Source: Comamonas testosteroni (lineage in GTDB: Bacteria; Pseudomonadota; Gammaproteobacteria; Burkholderiales; Burkholderiaceae_C). From it: a stretch of 64,000 bases of DNA. Positions 47,075 to 56,872 of the stretch are shown in pieces. The position numbers were made by a program, and so were the translations under genes. A model generated the notes under the pieces. The model worked only from the letters and a program-made list of their open reading frames with translations. It was not told where the DNA came from and searched no databases. Each line of letters opens with the position of its first letter. Positions within the stretch are counted from its first letter, which is position 1. The DNA is taken from the NCBI GenBank assembly GCA_008727115.1, contig CP044131.1, positions 2,666,001 through 2,730,000 of the forward strand. The letters are read 5' to 3'.

Positions 47075-47527
47075 TCTTTTACAACCTGCCGCGCAGGTCT
47101 TCATCGCATTTTTCTAAGTGCGTTGATTCACTTCCCGGCGGATCGTTGTGTCAATTTCAGAGCGTTTTCCGCTCTTTGGCGCAGCCCCGTCAACCGGGCC
47201 GAAACACGGCCCTGATGCAGGGGGCTCTCCCCGGCCGACAGAGCCGGGGTTGGCCTGACAAGAAGCCACGCCGCAGCGTGCCCAAGGCACCTTTGCTGCC
47301 AGCCAGCTGCTTCTTTGCACCCGTCAGCTCTTGCGCACACATTGCTTGTGCCATCCGGGCTGCACTTCGGCGTCCTTTACGCCAACTGCACCATGCGGCC
47401 CACCCACAAGGAAGGGCTGGGCTGCAGCATCAGGGCTTTTATTTTGGCTTGTGCGCCAGCGCCTGCCGGCTTTGCCGGTGACAGGCGCTGGACTGTGTTC
47501 CATCTCATCAAAAAGGAGAACGCCACA
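47075..47527 (+). promoter_or_regulatory. Long structured 5' leader of proV
   Basis: About 450 nt without a supported ORF. Hairpins include GGGCCG/CGGCCC (47196-47212), CCCCGGC/GCCGGGG (47229-47249), an alternative GGCTCT/AGAGCC pairing (47223-47245) that excludes the previous one, and an extended AGCGCCTG-CCGG/CCGG-CAGGCGCT stem ending about 40 bases before the start codon. This suggests leader-based control; no known riboswitch class was recognised. Confidence 0.5.
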
Positions 47528-48823
47528 GTGGCCAAGCAAATCGCTATCGATCATGTCTTCAAGGTCTTCGGCAACGATCCGAAAACCGCGCTCAACCTGG
47601 TAAAGCTGGGTCGAAGCAAGCAAGAGATCCTTGCCCAGACCGGGCAATCCATTGGCGTATTCGATGCCAACTTCACCATTGAAGCCGGTGAAATCTTCGT
47701 CGTCATGGGCCTCTCGGGCTCAGGTAAGTCCACGCTGGTACGCATGCTCAACCGCCTGATCGAGCCCACCAGTGGCCGCATTCTGGTGGACAACCAGGAC
47801 ATCAATGAGCTCAGCGACAAGGAGCTGCGGGCCCTGCGCCGAAAGGACATCTCCATGGTGTTCCAGTCGTTCGCACTCATGCCCCACCTCACCGTGCTGG
47901 ACAACACGGCCTTTGGTCTGGAGCTGGCCGGCGTGGATCGCGCCACCCGCCAGCAGCAGGCGCAGGATGCACTGGAGCAAGTGGGCCTGGGTGCCTGGGG
48001 CGCCAGCTATCCTGACGAGCTCTCGGGCGGTATGCAGCAGCGCGTGGGCCTGGCCCGTGCGCTGGCATCCGACCCCTCCATCTTGTTGATGGACGAAGCC
48101 TTCTCGGCACTCGACCCCATCATCCGCACCGAAATGCAGTCCGAGCTGCTGCGTCTGCAGGAGATAAAGCGCCGCACCATCGTCTTCATCTCGCACGACC
48201 TAGACGAGGCCATGCGCATTGGCGACCGCATTGCCATCATGAAGGACGGCATGGTCCAGCAAGTGGGAACGCCCGATGAAATCCTGCGCAACCCGGCCAA
48301 TGACTATGTGCGCACCTTTATCCAGGGCGTGGATGCGGCTGCCGTGTTCAAGGCCTCCGATATCGCCCGCCAGGCGCTGACCGTGATTTCCGAGCACAGC
48401 GACCGCGGCTGCCGTGCCGCACTGCGTCTGCTCGAAGACTCGGACCGCGATTACGCCTATGTGCTCAATGCCCGCAAGCGCTTTCTCGGCGTGGTCTCGT
48501 CACAGTCGCTGCAGGATGCGCTGCATGGTCACGATGGGATGCTGGGTCTCAAGCATGCCTTTATTCCCGACGTGCAGCCCATTGCCAGCAGCACGCCAGT
48601 AGCCGAGCTGTTCGGCGCAGTGGCCACGCCAGCCTATCCGCTGCCCGTGGTCGATGACGACGGCAAATATCTGGGCGTGATCAGCCGCACCACCATGCTC
48701 AGGTTCCTGGACCGCGCCACACCTCCCGTGCCGCCGCCTCAAAAGGAGATTCCGCCCGTCAAGCTGGACCCGAACTTCCAGCCCGCCCAAGACACATCCG
48801 CTGCCCAGCATGCAGTGCAATAA
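47528..48823 (+). CDS. proV: Glycine betaine/proline ABC transporter ATP-binding protein
   Basis: ATPase of the osmoprotectant importer ProVWX. The 431 residues (GTG start after AAAGGAGAACGCCACA) show Walker [10 protein letters not shown], signature [14 protein letters not shown], Walker B ILLMDEAF and [12 protein letters not shown]. The C-terminal CBS pair (about 280-400) is the region that senses ionic strength in related OpuA. The start codon lies in a longer open frame whose upstream part is the leader. Confidence 0.95.
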   Translation: MAKQIAIDHVFKVFGNDPKTALNLVKLGRSKQEILAQTGQSIGVFDANFTIEAGEIFVVMGLSGSGKSTLVRMLNRLIEPTSGRILVDNQDINELSDKELRALRRKDISMVFQSFALMPHLTVLDNTAFGLELAGVDRATRQQQAQDALEQVGLGAWGASYPDELSGGMQQRVGLARALASDPSILLMDEAFSALDPIIRTEMQSELLRLQEIKRRTIVFISHDLDEAMRIGDRIAIMKDGMVQQVGTPDEILRNPANDYVRTFIQGVDAAAVFKASDIARQALTVISEHSDRGCRAALRLLEDSDRDYAYVLNARKRFLGVVSSQSLQDALHGHDGMLGLKHAFIPDVQPIASSTPVAELFGAVATPAYPLPVVDDDGKYLGVISRTTMLRFLDRATPPVPPPQKEIPPVKLDPNFQPAQDTSAAQHAVQ

Positions 48824-48838
48824 AAGAAGGGAGCCGAT

Positions 48839-50077
48839 TTGAACGACAACGCATTGAACAACACCACCGCCGACGCCAGCAGCGCCGCTTTTGACGATCC
48901 GTGGGCAGCAGCATCCGAGCCACAGGCTCCCGCTGACAGTGCTGCTACCGCCACGAGCGCCGACACCGACGCAGATCCCTGGGCCGCCTCTTCCCAGAGC
49001 GACTCCGCAGCCAGCGCTGATCCTTGGGGCGGCAGCGGCGATGCCTCCGACGCAGTCAGCAGCTCCGACTGGCTCAGCGCCCCCTCTTCCACCGATATCT
49101 CCGAGTCTGGCAGCGGCCTGGGCCAACTCTGGCACCAGATCACCACTGAAGGCCTGCCCGTGCAGGACTCCATCAACAATGGCCTGACCTGGGTGGTTGA
49201 TCACTTCCGTCCTTTCTTCCAGGCCATCCGCACCCCGATTGACGCCACGCTCAACGGAGTCACCGAGGTACTGCAAACCATTCCCATGCCCGCACTGGTG
49301 CTGCTGATTGCCCTGCTGGCCTGGCAGTTTGCCGGGCGCAAGCTGGCCATTGGCTCGGCCATTTCACTGCTGCTGGTGGGCCTGTTGGGCATCTGGTCCG
49401 AAGCCATGGTGACTCTGGCTCTGGTGCTGACCTCGCTGTTCTTCTGCATCGTGATCGGTCTGCCCGTCGGCATTTTCCTGGCCAGCAGCGACCGCGCCCA
49501 GCGCTGGACCCGCCCCTTGCTGGACGCCATGCAGACCACACCCGCCTTTGTCTATCTGGTGCCCGTGGTGATGCTGTTCGGTATCGGCAACGTGCCCGGT
49601 GTCATCGTGACCATTGTGTTTGCACTGCCGCCCCTGATTCGCCTCACCAACCTGGGTATCCGCCAGGTGCGCCCTGACCTCATCGAAGCCAGCCGTGCCT
49701 ATGGTGCATCGCCCATGCAACTGCTGTGGAAAGTCCAGCTGCCCCTGGCCATGCCTTCCATCATGGCGGGTATCAACCAGGCACTGATGCTGTCGCTGTC
49801 CATGGTGGTGATCGCCTCCATGATTGCCGTGGGCGGCCTGGGCCAGATGGTGCTGCGCGGCATTGGCCGTCTGGACATGGGCCTGGCCACCGTGGGCGGT
49901 CTGGGCATTGTGCTGCTGGCCATCGTGCTGGACCGCATCACCCAGGCCATGGGCGAGCCCAAGCGCGGCAGCGCCCGCTGGTCGGCCACCGGCCCCGTGG
50001 GTCTGGTGATGCGCATGCTGCGCCACCAGCCACCTGCCCCCACACCTGAACAGACTGCAACACCAGCCAAGGCCTGA
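48839..50077 (+). CDS. proW: Glycine betaine/proline ABC transporter permease
   Basis: Inner-membrane permease, 412 residues. As in E. coli ProW there is a long periplasmic N-terminal tail, here Ala/Ser/Asp-rich with three DPW(A/G) repeats. The core follows, with [28 protein letters not shown] and the EAA coupling loop ([32 protein letters not shown]). The start is a TTG 15 bases past proV, after AGAAGGGAG; no better start is available. Confidence 0.94.
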   Translation: MNDNALNNTTADASSAAFDDPWAAASEPQAPADSAATATSADTDADPWAASSQSDSAASADPWGGSGDASDAVSSSDWLSAPSSTDISESGSGLGQLWHQITTEGLPVQDSINNGLTWVVDHFRPFFQAIRTPIDATLNGVTEVLQTIPMPALVLLIALLAWQFAGRKLAIGSAISLLLVGLLGIWSEAMVTLALVLTSLFFCIVIGLPVGIFLASSDRAQRWTRPLLDAMQTTPAFVYLVPVVMLFGIGNVPGVIVTIVFALPPLIRLTNLGIRQVRPDLIEASRAYGASPMQLLWKVQLPLAMPSIMAGINQALMLSLSMVVIASMIAVGGLGQMVLRGIGRLDMGLATVGGLGIVLLAIVLDRITQAMGEPKRGSARWSATGPVGLVMRMLRHQPPAPTPEQTATPAKA

Positions 50078-50114
50078 AGCGATAGGAAGCGATAGGAACC
50101 GACAAGGAGAAATC

Positions 50115-51176
50115 ATGAAGACAAACATCACACTGAACTCCCGCCGCAATGTTGCCCGCCGCACTCTGGGCTGCTGGCTGCTGGCTGGCACCGCCGCAGC
50201 AAGCATGGGCCTGATGGCCACCAGCGCACTGGCTGCCGATGATCTGCCCGGCAAGGGCATCAAGGTTCAACCGCTCAAGAGCTCCATTGCCGAAGAGAGC
50301 TTTCAGACCCTGCTGGTCATGAAGGCCCTGCAAAAACTGGGCTACGACGTGCAACCCATGAAGGAGGTGGAATACCCCACCGCCCACATTGCCCTGGCCA
50401 ATGGCGACGCCACCTTCATGGCCAACCACTGGAACCCGCTGCACGCCGACTACTACAAGAACGCGGGCGGCGATGCCAAGCTCTACCGCAAGGGCGTGTT
50501 CTCGGCCAATGCCGCCCAGGGCTACCTGATCGACAAAAAGACGGCCGATGCACACAAGATCACCAACCTGGGACAGCTCAAGGAACCCGAGATCGCCAAG
50601 CTGTTCGATACCGACGGTGATGGCAAGGCCGACCTGACCGGCTGCACGCCCGGCTGGGGCTGCGAAGCCATGATCGAGCACCAGCTGGGTGCCTACAAGC
50701 TCAAAGACAGTGTCACTCACAAGCAAGGCACTTACTCTGCGCTGATGGCCGACACCATCACACGCTACAAGGCGGGCAAGCCCATCCTGTACTACACATG
50801 GACGCCCTACTGGGTCAGCAATGTGCTCAAGCCCGGCAAAGATGTGGTGTGGCTGGAAGTGCCGTTCTCTTCACTACCCGGAGAGCAGGCCGGCACGGAC
50901 ACCAAGCTGCCCAACGGCAAGAACTACGGCTTTATCGCCAACAACCAGCAGATCGTGGCCAACAAGGCCTGGGCCGAGCAAAACCCTGCGGCCGCCAAGC
51001 TGTTTGAAATCATCAAGCTGCCCGTGGGCGACATCAATGCCCAGAACTACATGATGAGCGAGGGGCAGAACAAGGTCTCCGACATCGAGCGCCACACCGA
51101 CGGCTGGATCAAGGCCCACCAAAAAGCCTTTGACGGCTGGATCAATCAAGCGCTGGCTGCCGCCAAGAAGTCCTGA
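50115..51176 (+). CDS. proX: Glycine betaine-binding protein ProX, paralog 1
   Basis: Periplasmic substrate-binding protein of 353 residues. After a signal peptide with a twin-Arg-like RR ([20 protein letters not shown], cleavage near ALA-ADD) it follows E. coli ProX closely. The three aromatic-box tryptophans are present (NHWNPLH, PGWGCE, TWTPYW), as are both cysteines of the GCTPGWGC disulfide and the loop [11 protein letters not shown]. It keeps all ProX hallmarks and is the likely main receptor. Confidence 0.95.
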   Translation: MKTNITLNSRRNVARRTLGCWLLAGTAAASMGLMATSALAADDLPGKGIKVQPLKSSIAEESFQTLLVMKALQKLGYDVQPMKEVEYPTAHIALANGDATFMANHWNPLHADYYKNAGGDAKLYRKGVFSANAAQGYLIDKKTADAHKITNLGQLKEPEIAKLFDTDGDGKADLTGCTPGWGCEAMIEHQLGAYKLKDSVTHKQGTYSALMADTITRYKAGKPILYYTWTPYWVSNVLKPGKDVVWLEVPFSSLPGEQAGTDTKLPNGKNYGFIANNQQIVANKAWAEQNPAAAKLFEIIKLPVGDINAQNYMMSEGQNKVSDIERHTDGWIKAHQKAFDGWINQALAAAKKS

Positions 51177-51192
51177 TTACCTTCCCATATAA

Positions 51193-51223
51193 GCGGCGAC
51201 CACTTCGGTGGCCGCCTTTTTTT
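51193..51223 (+). terminator. Terminator between proX paralogs 1 and 2
   Basis: Stem GGCGACCAC/GTGGCCGCC with a TTCG loop, followed by seven T. Lies only 16 bases past the stop codon. Confidence 0.85.
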
Positions 51224-51265
51224 CACCGGGCAAATGCCCTGCCTCAACAAGGAGAGACAAGCGCA

Positions 51266-52321
51266 ATGAGCAAATCTGTGCAGACCATGAACCATTCCCA
51301 ACACACCAGGCGCCAGCTGCTGCTCGGCACCGCAGGCGCTGCGGCATTGAGCATGGGCCACACATTCAGCTGGGCTGCCGATCCGAATTTGCCCGGCAAG
51401 GGTATTACGGTGCTTCCCGTCAAAAGCGCACTGGCCGAAGAAAACTTCCAGACCCTGCTGGTCATGAAGGCGCTGCAGCAGTTGGGCTACACCGTCAAAC
51501 CCTGGGAAGAGCTGGACTACCCGCTGATCCACGTCGCCGTGGCCAATGGCGATGCCACCTTCATGGCCAACCACTGGAACCCGCACCATGCCGAGTTCTA
51601 CAAGCAGGCCGGTGGCGATGCCAAGCTGTCCCGCAAGGGCGTGTACTCCGCAGGTGCCGCTCAGGGCTACATGATCGACAAGAAGACGGCCGAAGCCCAC
51701 AAGATCACTCACCTTGACCAGCTCAAGGACCCCAAGCTGGCAGCCCTGTTCGATATCGACGGCGATGGCAAGGCCGACCTGATCGGCCCCAACGCAGGCT
51801 GGGGTGGCGAGGCCGTGGTGGCCCACCAGATCAAGGAATTCGGCCTGCAGGGCACCGTGACCTACACCCAGGGCAACTATCCGGCCCTGATCGCCGATAC
51901 GCTGGCCCGCTTCAAGGCTGGCAAGCCCGTGCTGTATTACGCTTGGACGCCCTACTGGCTCAGCAATGTGCTGCGCCCCGGCCAAGAAGTGGTGTGGCTG
52001 CAGGTGCCTTACTCGTCCATGCCCGGCGTGCAGGCCGGCACGGACACCAAGCTGCCCAACGGCCGCAACTACGGCTTCCCGCTGAACAACGAATACATCG
52101 TCGGCAACAAGGTCTGGGTGGAGAAGAACCCCGCGGCCGGCAAGCTGTTCGAGATCATGCAGATCCCCATCAACGACATCAGCCGCCAGAACCAGCTGCT
52201 GCGCGAAGGGGAGAGCAAGCCAGCGGACATCAACCGACATGTCGATGCCTGGATCAAGGCCCACCAGAAAACCTTTGATGGATGGATTGCCCAGGCCAAG
52301 GCCGCAGCACTGAAGTCCTGA
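51266..52321 (+). CDS. Glycine betaine-binding protein ProX, paralog 2 (no disulfide)
   Basis: 351-residue homolog with a Tat-like signal peptide (TRRQLLLGTAGAAALSMG). The three tryptophans are kept (NHWNPHH, AGWGGE, AWTPYW), but the disulfide cysteines are absent: the motif reads GPNAGWGGE instead of GCxPGWGC. The Asp-rich loop is [11 protein letters not shown]. Loss of the disulfide close to the binding Trp suggests a different affinity or folding route. An AAGGAGAGACAAGCGCA site precedes the ATG. Confidence 0.93.
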   Translation: MSKSVQTMNHSQHTRRQLLLGTAGAAALSMGHTFSWAADPNLPGKGITVLPVKSALAEENFQTLLVMKALQQLGYTVKPWEELDYPLIHVAVANGDATFMANHWNPHHAEFYKQAGGDAKLSRKGVYSAGAAQGYMIDKKTAEAHKITHLDQLKDPKLAALFDIDGDGKADLIGPNAGWGGEAVVAHQIKEFGLQGTVTYTQGNYPALIADTLARFKAGKPVLYYAWTPYWLSNVLRPGQEVVWLQVPYSSMPGVQAGTDTKLPNGRNYGFPLNNEYIVGNKVWVEKNPAAGKLFEIMQIPINDISRQNQLLREGESKPADINRHVDAWIKAHQKTFDGWIAQAKAAALKS

Positions 52322-52329
52322 TGAACCAA

Positions 52330-52364
52330 CGGCGCTCCGAACTCGATTCGGGCGCCGTTTTTTT
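52330..52364 (+). terminator. Terminator between proX paralogs 2 and 3
   Basis: 12-base arms (CGGCGCTCCGAA against TTCGGGCGCCG) with a 5-nt loop, then seven T. Confidence 0.85.
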
Positions 52365-52426
52365 AACCCTCTTGCGCTTTTTCATGCCGATTTCGGGGTA
52401 GGCACCCAACACCCAAGGAGCAATCT

Positions 52427-53476
52427 ATGAGCAGCACCACTTTGGTCACCCCTTCCCATCCAGCAAACCTGAGCCGCCCCATGCTCAGATTCATGGCAGC
52501 CGCAGCGCTGTTGAGCGTTGGAGCCGTACAGGCCCAGCCCGCCACCACAGCCCAGCAACCCGGCAAAGGCGTGATGGTGCAGCCGCTCAAAGGCACGGTA
52601 GACGAGGAAATGTTCCAGACCCTGCTGGTCTCCCGGGCACTTGAAAAACTGGGCTACCAGGTGCAACCCATCAAGAGCCTGGAAAACGGCACCCAGCACG
52701 TCGCCATTGCCCAGGGGGACGCCACTTTTACCGCAACCCACTGGATGCCACTGCACCAGGCCTTCTACGAAAACAATGGGGGCGACAAAAACTTTTACCG
52801 TGCGGGCGTCTATTCGCGCAATGCCGTGCAAGGCTATCTGATCGACAAGGCCACCGCCGAGAAGTACAAGATCACCAGCATCGCGCAGCTCAAGGATCCC
52901 AAACTGGCGGCGCTGTTCGATACCGATGGCGATGGCAAGGCAGACCTGACGGGCTGCAACCCAGGCTGGGGCTGCGAGCTGGCCATCAACAAACACCTGC
53001 AGGGGCTGGATCTTTCGTCCAGCATCACCCACAAGCAAGGCAACTATCAGGCCCTGATTGCTGACACCATCACCCGCTACAAAGCCGGCAAGCCCATTCT
53101 TTACTACGTATGGACGCCCTTCTGGGTCAACACCGTGCTGCGTCCCGGCAAGGAAGTGAGCTGGCTGGAAGTGCCCAATATTCCGGGCGCCCAGGGGGAT
53201 GATCAGACTCAGCTGCCCAACGGCAAGAACTACGGCTTCAAGCTCAATCAGCAATACATACTGGCCAACAAGGCCTGGGCCGACCAGAACCCCGCAGCCG
53301 CCAGACTGTTTTCCGTGATGCAACTGTCCATTGAAGACATCAACGCCCAGAACATGCGCATGCGCCAGGGAGAGAGCAGCATGGCGGACATCAACCGCCA
53401 TGTGGACGGCTGGATCAAAGCCCATCAAGCGCGCTTTGATGGCTGGCTTGATCAAGCCCGCAACGCGGCAAAATAA
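52427..53476 (+). CDS. Glycine betaine-binding protein ProX, paralog 3
   Basis: 349-residue homolog with a Sec signal peptide ([16 protein letters not shown]). The aromatic box is conserved in kind (THWMPLH, PGWGCE, VWTPFW) and the disulfide pair is kept. The substrate-side residues around the first Trp differ (THWMP instead of NHWNP), so its ligand could be another quaternary amine or betaine. AAGGAG precedes the ATG. The next feature is a strong palindromic repeat rather than a T-run terminator. Confidence 0.93.
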   Translation: MSSTTLVTPSHPANLSRPMLRFMAAAALLSVGAVQAQPATTAQQPGKGVMVQPLKGTVDEEMFQTLLVSRALEKLGYQVQPIKSLENGTQHVAIAQGDATFTATHWMPLHQAFYENNGGDKNFYRAGVYSRNAVQGYLIDKATAEKYKITSIAQLKDPKLAALFDTDGDGKADLTGCNPGWGCELAINKHLQGLDLSSSITHKQGNYQALIADTITRYKAGKPILYYVWTPFWVNTVLRPGKEVSWLEVPNIPGAQGDDQTQLPNGKNYGFKLNQQYILANKAWADQNPAAARLFSVMQLSIEDINAQNMRMRQGESSMADINRHVDGWIKAHQARFDGWLDQARNAAK

Positions 53477-53485
53477 TTAGCCAAA

Positions 53486-53533
53486 ACAGCTTCTAGCGCT
53501 TATGGAAAAAGCGCTAGAAGCTATCAAAATTGA
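53486..53533. repeat. Intergenic palindromic repeat, best-preserved copy
   Basis: Perfect 14-bp arms AGCTTCTAGCGCTT (53488-53501) and AAGCGCTAGAAGCT (53509-53522) around a 7-nt loop, followed by ATCAAAATTGA. It is the most symmetric member of the family and may end the proX transcript. Confidence 0.85.
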
Positions 53534-53575
53534 TTAGTCACTAATCACCGCTGGCGACCGGCTGCCGTTCACTGG

Positions 53576-54091
53576 CTACCAGTTCGCCTTGGCGTTGCGG
53601 CACGCGGCCTTGCTGGACAGCGTGACAAAGCGCTCCACGCGCAGCGCCAACATGGTCTGCCCCTGGCGGGCCAGCACGGGGTCAGGCACGGGACGCTCCA
53701 CCACACGGCCTTGCACCTCTGCCAGCATGGCCAGCGTGGTGGCGCTGCGTGTATTCAGATAGGCCTGCTCCAGCAGCACACTGTCGCCCTCTGGCAAGAC
53801 CGCAATGCTCTGGCCCGTTTCGCACTCCTGAAAGCGCCCTTCCTCGGCCTCTAGGCTGTACAGCCCCTTCCAACGGCCGGTTTCCGTGCTGGGCTTCAGG
53901 CCCGCAGGAGCCACTGCCGCAGCAGTGGTTTGCACCGCCCCGCCCTCAGCCGGCTTCTTGCCGGTCAGGCTGCTCCAAGTTTTGTCCCAAGTCTGAGAGA
54001 CCTTGTCGGTCATGCCGGACATGGTGGAACACGCACTCAAACTCGTCACCACGATGGCACAGGCTGCCAAGCGCCACAGCTTGCTTTGCAT
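53576..54091 (-). CDS. Lipoprotein with a C-terminal NlpE-type OB domain
   Basis: 171-residue predicted lipoprotein: MQSKLWRLAACAIVVTSLSAC with lipobox LSAC. Residues from about 70 match the second domain of E. coli NlpE in order: GLYSLEAEEGRFQECETGQSI against GMYFYMADAATFTDCATGKRF, then a LLEQAYLNTRS helix, a VQGRV strand and a final Cys (KAACRN). The copper-binding N-terminal NlpE domain with its CxxC is absent. In NlpE the C-terminal disulfide takes part in redox/envelope sensing. The ATG at 54091 is chosen for the signal peptide. Confidence 0.65.
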   Translation of the reverse strand: MQSKLWRLAACAIVVTSLSACSTMSGMTDKVSQTWDKTWSSLTGKKPAEGGAVQTTAAAVAPAGLKPSTETGRWKGLYSLEAEEGRFQECETGQSIAVLPEGDSVLLEQAYLNTRSATTLAMLAEVQGRVVERPVPDPVLARQGQTMLALRVERFVTLSSKAACRNAKANW

Positions 54092-54215
54092 GCATACCTC
54101 TGTTTTTTCAAAAGCAGGCACGTTAACAGACCTCGCAGGGGTCTCATTGCAGCAGACCGCTGGATGCAACAAAGTGTTGCATCCATAATCGGGCATCTCC
54201 TGAACCAATGCAGCC

Positions 54216-54914
54216 ATGAGTCCACAAACCGCCCCCATCATTCACGGCACTGAAGATGTGCTGATTGCTCTGTGCAACTCCGTCTCGCGCGTGCTGCAAG
54301 TCGCCACTCAGTGTCCGATTCAGTACTCGGGCATGGTGCAGCGCATTACCAAGACCAGCCTCAAGCCCGATATCGGCTGCTTTGTGCTGATCGATGGCGG
54401 CTTCTCGGCGCTGATCATCATCAACTTCTCGGCCGAAGCCGCCATGGAGCTGTACCGCAGCTACCTGCTGTCCATGGGCATGGCCGAGAGTGATCTGGCC
54501 AACGCCTACACCTCGGACGACGTCAGCAACGTCATGGGTGAGCTGATGAACCAGGTCGTGGGCGACTTCACCAGCAAGGTGCAGCGCGAGCTGCAGACCC
54601 ATATCTCGCAAAGCCAGCCCAAGATGATTCGCCTGAACAAGCAGGTCAACCTGAGCGTGGATGCCAACCTGGATGCCCCCGAAGCCCGCCGCGTGACCTT
54701 CTACACAGGCAACAACAACATCTTCTACCTGGAGATGGCCGTGGACCACATGGAGTTCATCAAGATCAAGGACTTCGAGGCCCAGGAAAAGCCCGACCCC
54801 GACCTCGTCATGGCACAAACCCATCAGGCCCAGTCCAGCCAAGCCGCTGCCGCTATCCATACCGATGCATCTCATAGCGACACCGATGATCTGCTGAAGT
54901 CCCTGGGCCTGTAA
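54216..54914 (+). CDS. DUF3334 family protein with a CheX-like domain
   Basis: 232-residue cytoplasmic protein resembling the DUF3334 family: MVQRITKTSLKPDIGCFVLIDGGFSALIIINFSAEAAMELYRSYL ... SNVMGELMNQVVGDF ... RRVTFYTGNNNIFYLEM. The ELMN tetrad fits the ExxN active-site motif of CheC/CheX/FliY phosphatases that act on CheY-P. Role in chemotaxis is inferred only; no chemotaxis genes lie nearby. The C-terminus is Ala/Gln/Ser-rich, ending DDLLKSLGL. Confidence 0.75.
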   Translation: MSPQTAPIIHGTEDVLIALCNSVSRVLQVATQCPIQYSGMVQRITKTSLKPDIGCFVLIDGGFSALIIINFSAEAAMELYRSYLLSMGMAESDLANAYTSDDVSNVMGELMNQVVGDFTSKVQRELQTHISQSQPKMIRLNKQVNLSVDANLDAPEARRVTFYTGNNNIFYLEMAVDHMEFIKIKDFEAQEKPDPDLVMAQTHQAQSSQAAAAIHTDASHSDTDDLLKSLGL

Positions 54915-54940
54915 GCCCGCGCACAACCACAGCGAACATG

Positions 54941-54970
54941 AAAAAGGCGACCCGAAGCGGTCGCCTTTTT
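54941..54970 (+). terminator. Terminator of the DUF3334 gene
   Basis: 12-bp perfect stem AAAAAGGCGACC/GGTCGCCTTTTT with a 6-nt loop. Confidence 0.88.
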
Positions 54971-55054
54971 GCTGAGCAAGAAGTCCTGCCTGCTTGCTCT
55001 GCCTGCACCACGACAAGTAGCCCAAAAACCCTTTTTGCAACACAAATCAATGCC

Positions 55055-55077
55055 ATTGAAATAATTGGTATTCAAAT
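55055..55077. promoter_or_regulatory. AT-rich imperfect palindrome upstream of marR
   Basis: ATTGAAATA...TATTCAAAT, centred about 30 bases before the MarR start; typical of self-regulated MarR operators, but not proven. Confidence 0.4.
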
Positions 55078-55095
55078 TAGTTTGTTACAACCTTC

Positions 55096-55575
55096 ATGAT
55101 GACTTCAACCCCACTCTCCAGCCGCCAACGCCAGCTCATGTTTGTCATGGCGCAGGTCAACAAGCAATGGCGCCGTACGCTGGACCGGCTGCTGGCCCCA
55201 CTGGGCCTGACGCAGGCACTGTGGCTGCCACTGGTGCATCTGGAGCGCTGTGAGGGCCCCATGCGCCAAAAAGACCTGGCCCAGGCGCTGGCGCTGGACA
55301 GCTCTTCCATCGTGCGCCTCATTGATGGCCTGCAGGCCCAGGGCTGGGTGAAGCGCCTGGACGATACCGACCGGCGCGTCAAGCGCATCCAGCTCACGCC
55401 TGCAGGCATGGCCCAGGTGGAGTCCGTGAAAGCCGTTGTCACCGAGGTGCGCAGCGCGGTCATGCAGGACATGCCCGAGGAGCTGCTGGACCAGGCCCTC
55501 TACGCCATGGACACCATGCTGGACAAGATGGCGGCACTGGAAGCCGCCGCCCTAGCATCTGCTCCAAGCGCCTGA
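55096..55575 (+). CDS. MarR family transcriptional regulator
   Basis: 159-residue winged-helix regulator. The helix-turn-helix and wing are in MRQKDLAQALALDSSSIVRLIDGLQAQGWVKRLDDTDRRVKRIQLTPAG, with the conserved wing DxxDRR. It lies directly upstream of a Bcr/CflA exporter on the same strand, so it probably controls that gene and itself in answer to a phenolic or drug-like ligand. A second ATG follows the first directly, so the start is 55096 or 55099. Confidence 0.9.
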   Translation: MMTSTPLSSRQRQLMFVMAQVNKQWRRTLDRLLAPLGLTQALWLPLVHLERCEGPMRQKDLAQALALDSSSIVRLIDGLQAQGWVKRLDDTDRRVKRIQLTPAGMAQVESVKAVVTEVRSAVMQDMPEELLDQALYAMDTMLDKMAALEAAALASAPSA

Positions 55576-55659
55576 CTGACTACAGGCTACCGGCCCGCCG
55601 AAAAGCCCTGCCTCGCTCGTCAGCCCTGCGCTCCTTGTCCCCCTCTTTCATCGCTCTCC

Positions 55660-56871
55660 ATGCAAAGCCCCGCCTCTCCTCTCATCAAAGCGCCCCTGTG
55701 GCTGCTGGCCCTGGTCACCATTGGCGGCACGCTGGCCATGCACATGTTCATTCCGGCGCTGCCCGATGCCGCTCAGCACTTTGGCAGCAGCAGCGCCCAG
55801 ATGCAGCAAACCATTACCGTCTACATCGTCGGCATGGCGCTGGGTCAGCTGATTTATGGCCCCATGTCTGATGCCCTCGGACGTCGGCCCGTGCTGTTGA
55901 CCGGCCTGATCATCTACACCGCAGCCAGCCTGGCAGCGGCTCTGGCGCCCAGCGCCAACGCACTGATAGGCGCTCGCCTGCTGCAGGCTCTGGGTGGCTG
56001 TGCCGGGCTGGCTCTGGGCCGCGCCATTGCTCGTGATACGGCTACGCCAGAAAACGCCGTAGGCAGCCTGGCCCTGCTCAATCTGATGATGATGGTCGGC
56101 CCCGGCATTTCTCCATCGATTGGCTCAGGGCTGGATGCCCTTTTTGGCTGGCGCGCCATTTTTGCGGCCTTGGCGCTGATGGGCTTGGTCACCGCTTTGT
56201 GCGTGTGGCGCCAGCTGCCCGAAACCGGCCGCCCCACGGGCCAGCTCAACTGGCGCACCGTCGGCTCAGACTACCGCAGCCTGCTCGGCTCTCGTCCATT
56301 TCTTGGCTTTGCCGTGGGCGGCGGCAGTGCCACCACCTCCATTTATGGCTTTATTGCAGCGGCGCCTTTTATCTTCATCCACCAGCTCCACAGCAGCAAG
56401 GCCGAGCTAGGCCTTTATCTGGGACTGATCATGGTCGGCATGGCCCTGGGCAATGTGCTGGCACGCCAGCTGATTCGCCACCGGCCACTGCAGCAGCTGA
56501 TTCTGGGAGGCAACCTGCTCAGCCTGGGCTGTGTGGCCGTGCTGCTGGTGCTGACGCTGATGCAGCAGCTCAATGTCTGGCTGGCCGTCTCGCTCATGAC
56601 GCTGTTTGCCCTGGGCTCCGGCCTGGCCAGCCCGGCCGCCTTGACCAAGGCTCTGGGCATACGCCCCGAGCTGACGGGATCGGCCGCCGGTGTCTATGGC
56701 TTCATCCAGATGGTGGTCGGAGGCATCTGCACATTGGCCGCCAGCCTGGGGCAGAACCCCGCCCTGTCGGCCTTTGCCGTGCTGTGTGTGGCGGGGGTGA
56801 TCAGCCAGATCTGCTTTCGCTACGCGCTGCGCCAGACCGCGTCAGCCGCTTCAGCGCCTGCAACGCCTTAA
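55660..56871 (+). CDS. Bcr/CflA family multidrug efflux MFS transporter
   Basis: 403-residue major facilitator exporter with 12 predicted segments. The first reads LALVTIGGTLAMHMFIPALP and the loop 2-3 motif is GPMSDALGRRPVLL. The IYTAASLAAALAPSANALIGARLLQALGGCAGLALGRAIARD block is characteristic of the Bcr/CflA group (motif C region nearby). It is likely regulated by the adjacent MarR protein. The substrate is unknown; chloramphenicol, bicyclomycin or sulfonamides are known for relatives. Confidence 0.9.
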   Translation: MQSPASPLIKAPLWLLALVTIGGTLAMHMFIPALPDAAQHFGSSSAQMQQTITVYIVGMALGQLIYGPMSDALGRRPVLLTGLIIYTAASLAAALAPSANALIGARLLQALGGCAGLALGRAIARDTATPENAVGSLALLNLMMMVGPGISPSIGSGLDALFGWRAIFAALALMGLVTALCVWRQLPETGRPTGQLNWRTVGSDYRSLLGSRPFLGFAVGGGSATTSIYGFIAAAPFIFIHQLHSSKAELGLYLGLIMVGMALGNVLARQLIRHRPLQQLILGGNLLSLGCVAVLLVLTLMQQLNVWLAVSLMTLFALGSGLASPAALTKALGIRPELTGSAAGVYGFIQMVVGGICTLAASLGQNPALSAFAVLCVAGVISQICFRYALRQTASAASAPATP

Positions 56872-56872
56872 C

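Noticed and set aside
47315-47527. N-terminal extension of ProV in the longer open frame
   Set aside because: The extension lies in a hairpin-rich leader and the conserved protein starts at the GTG with a good AAAGGAG site.
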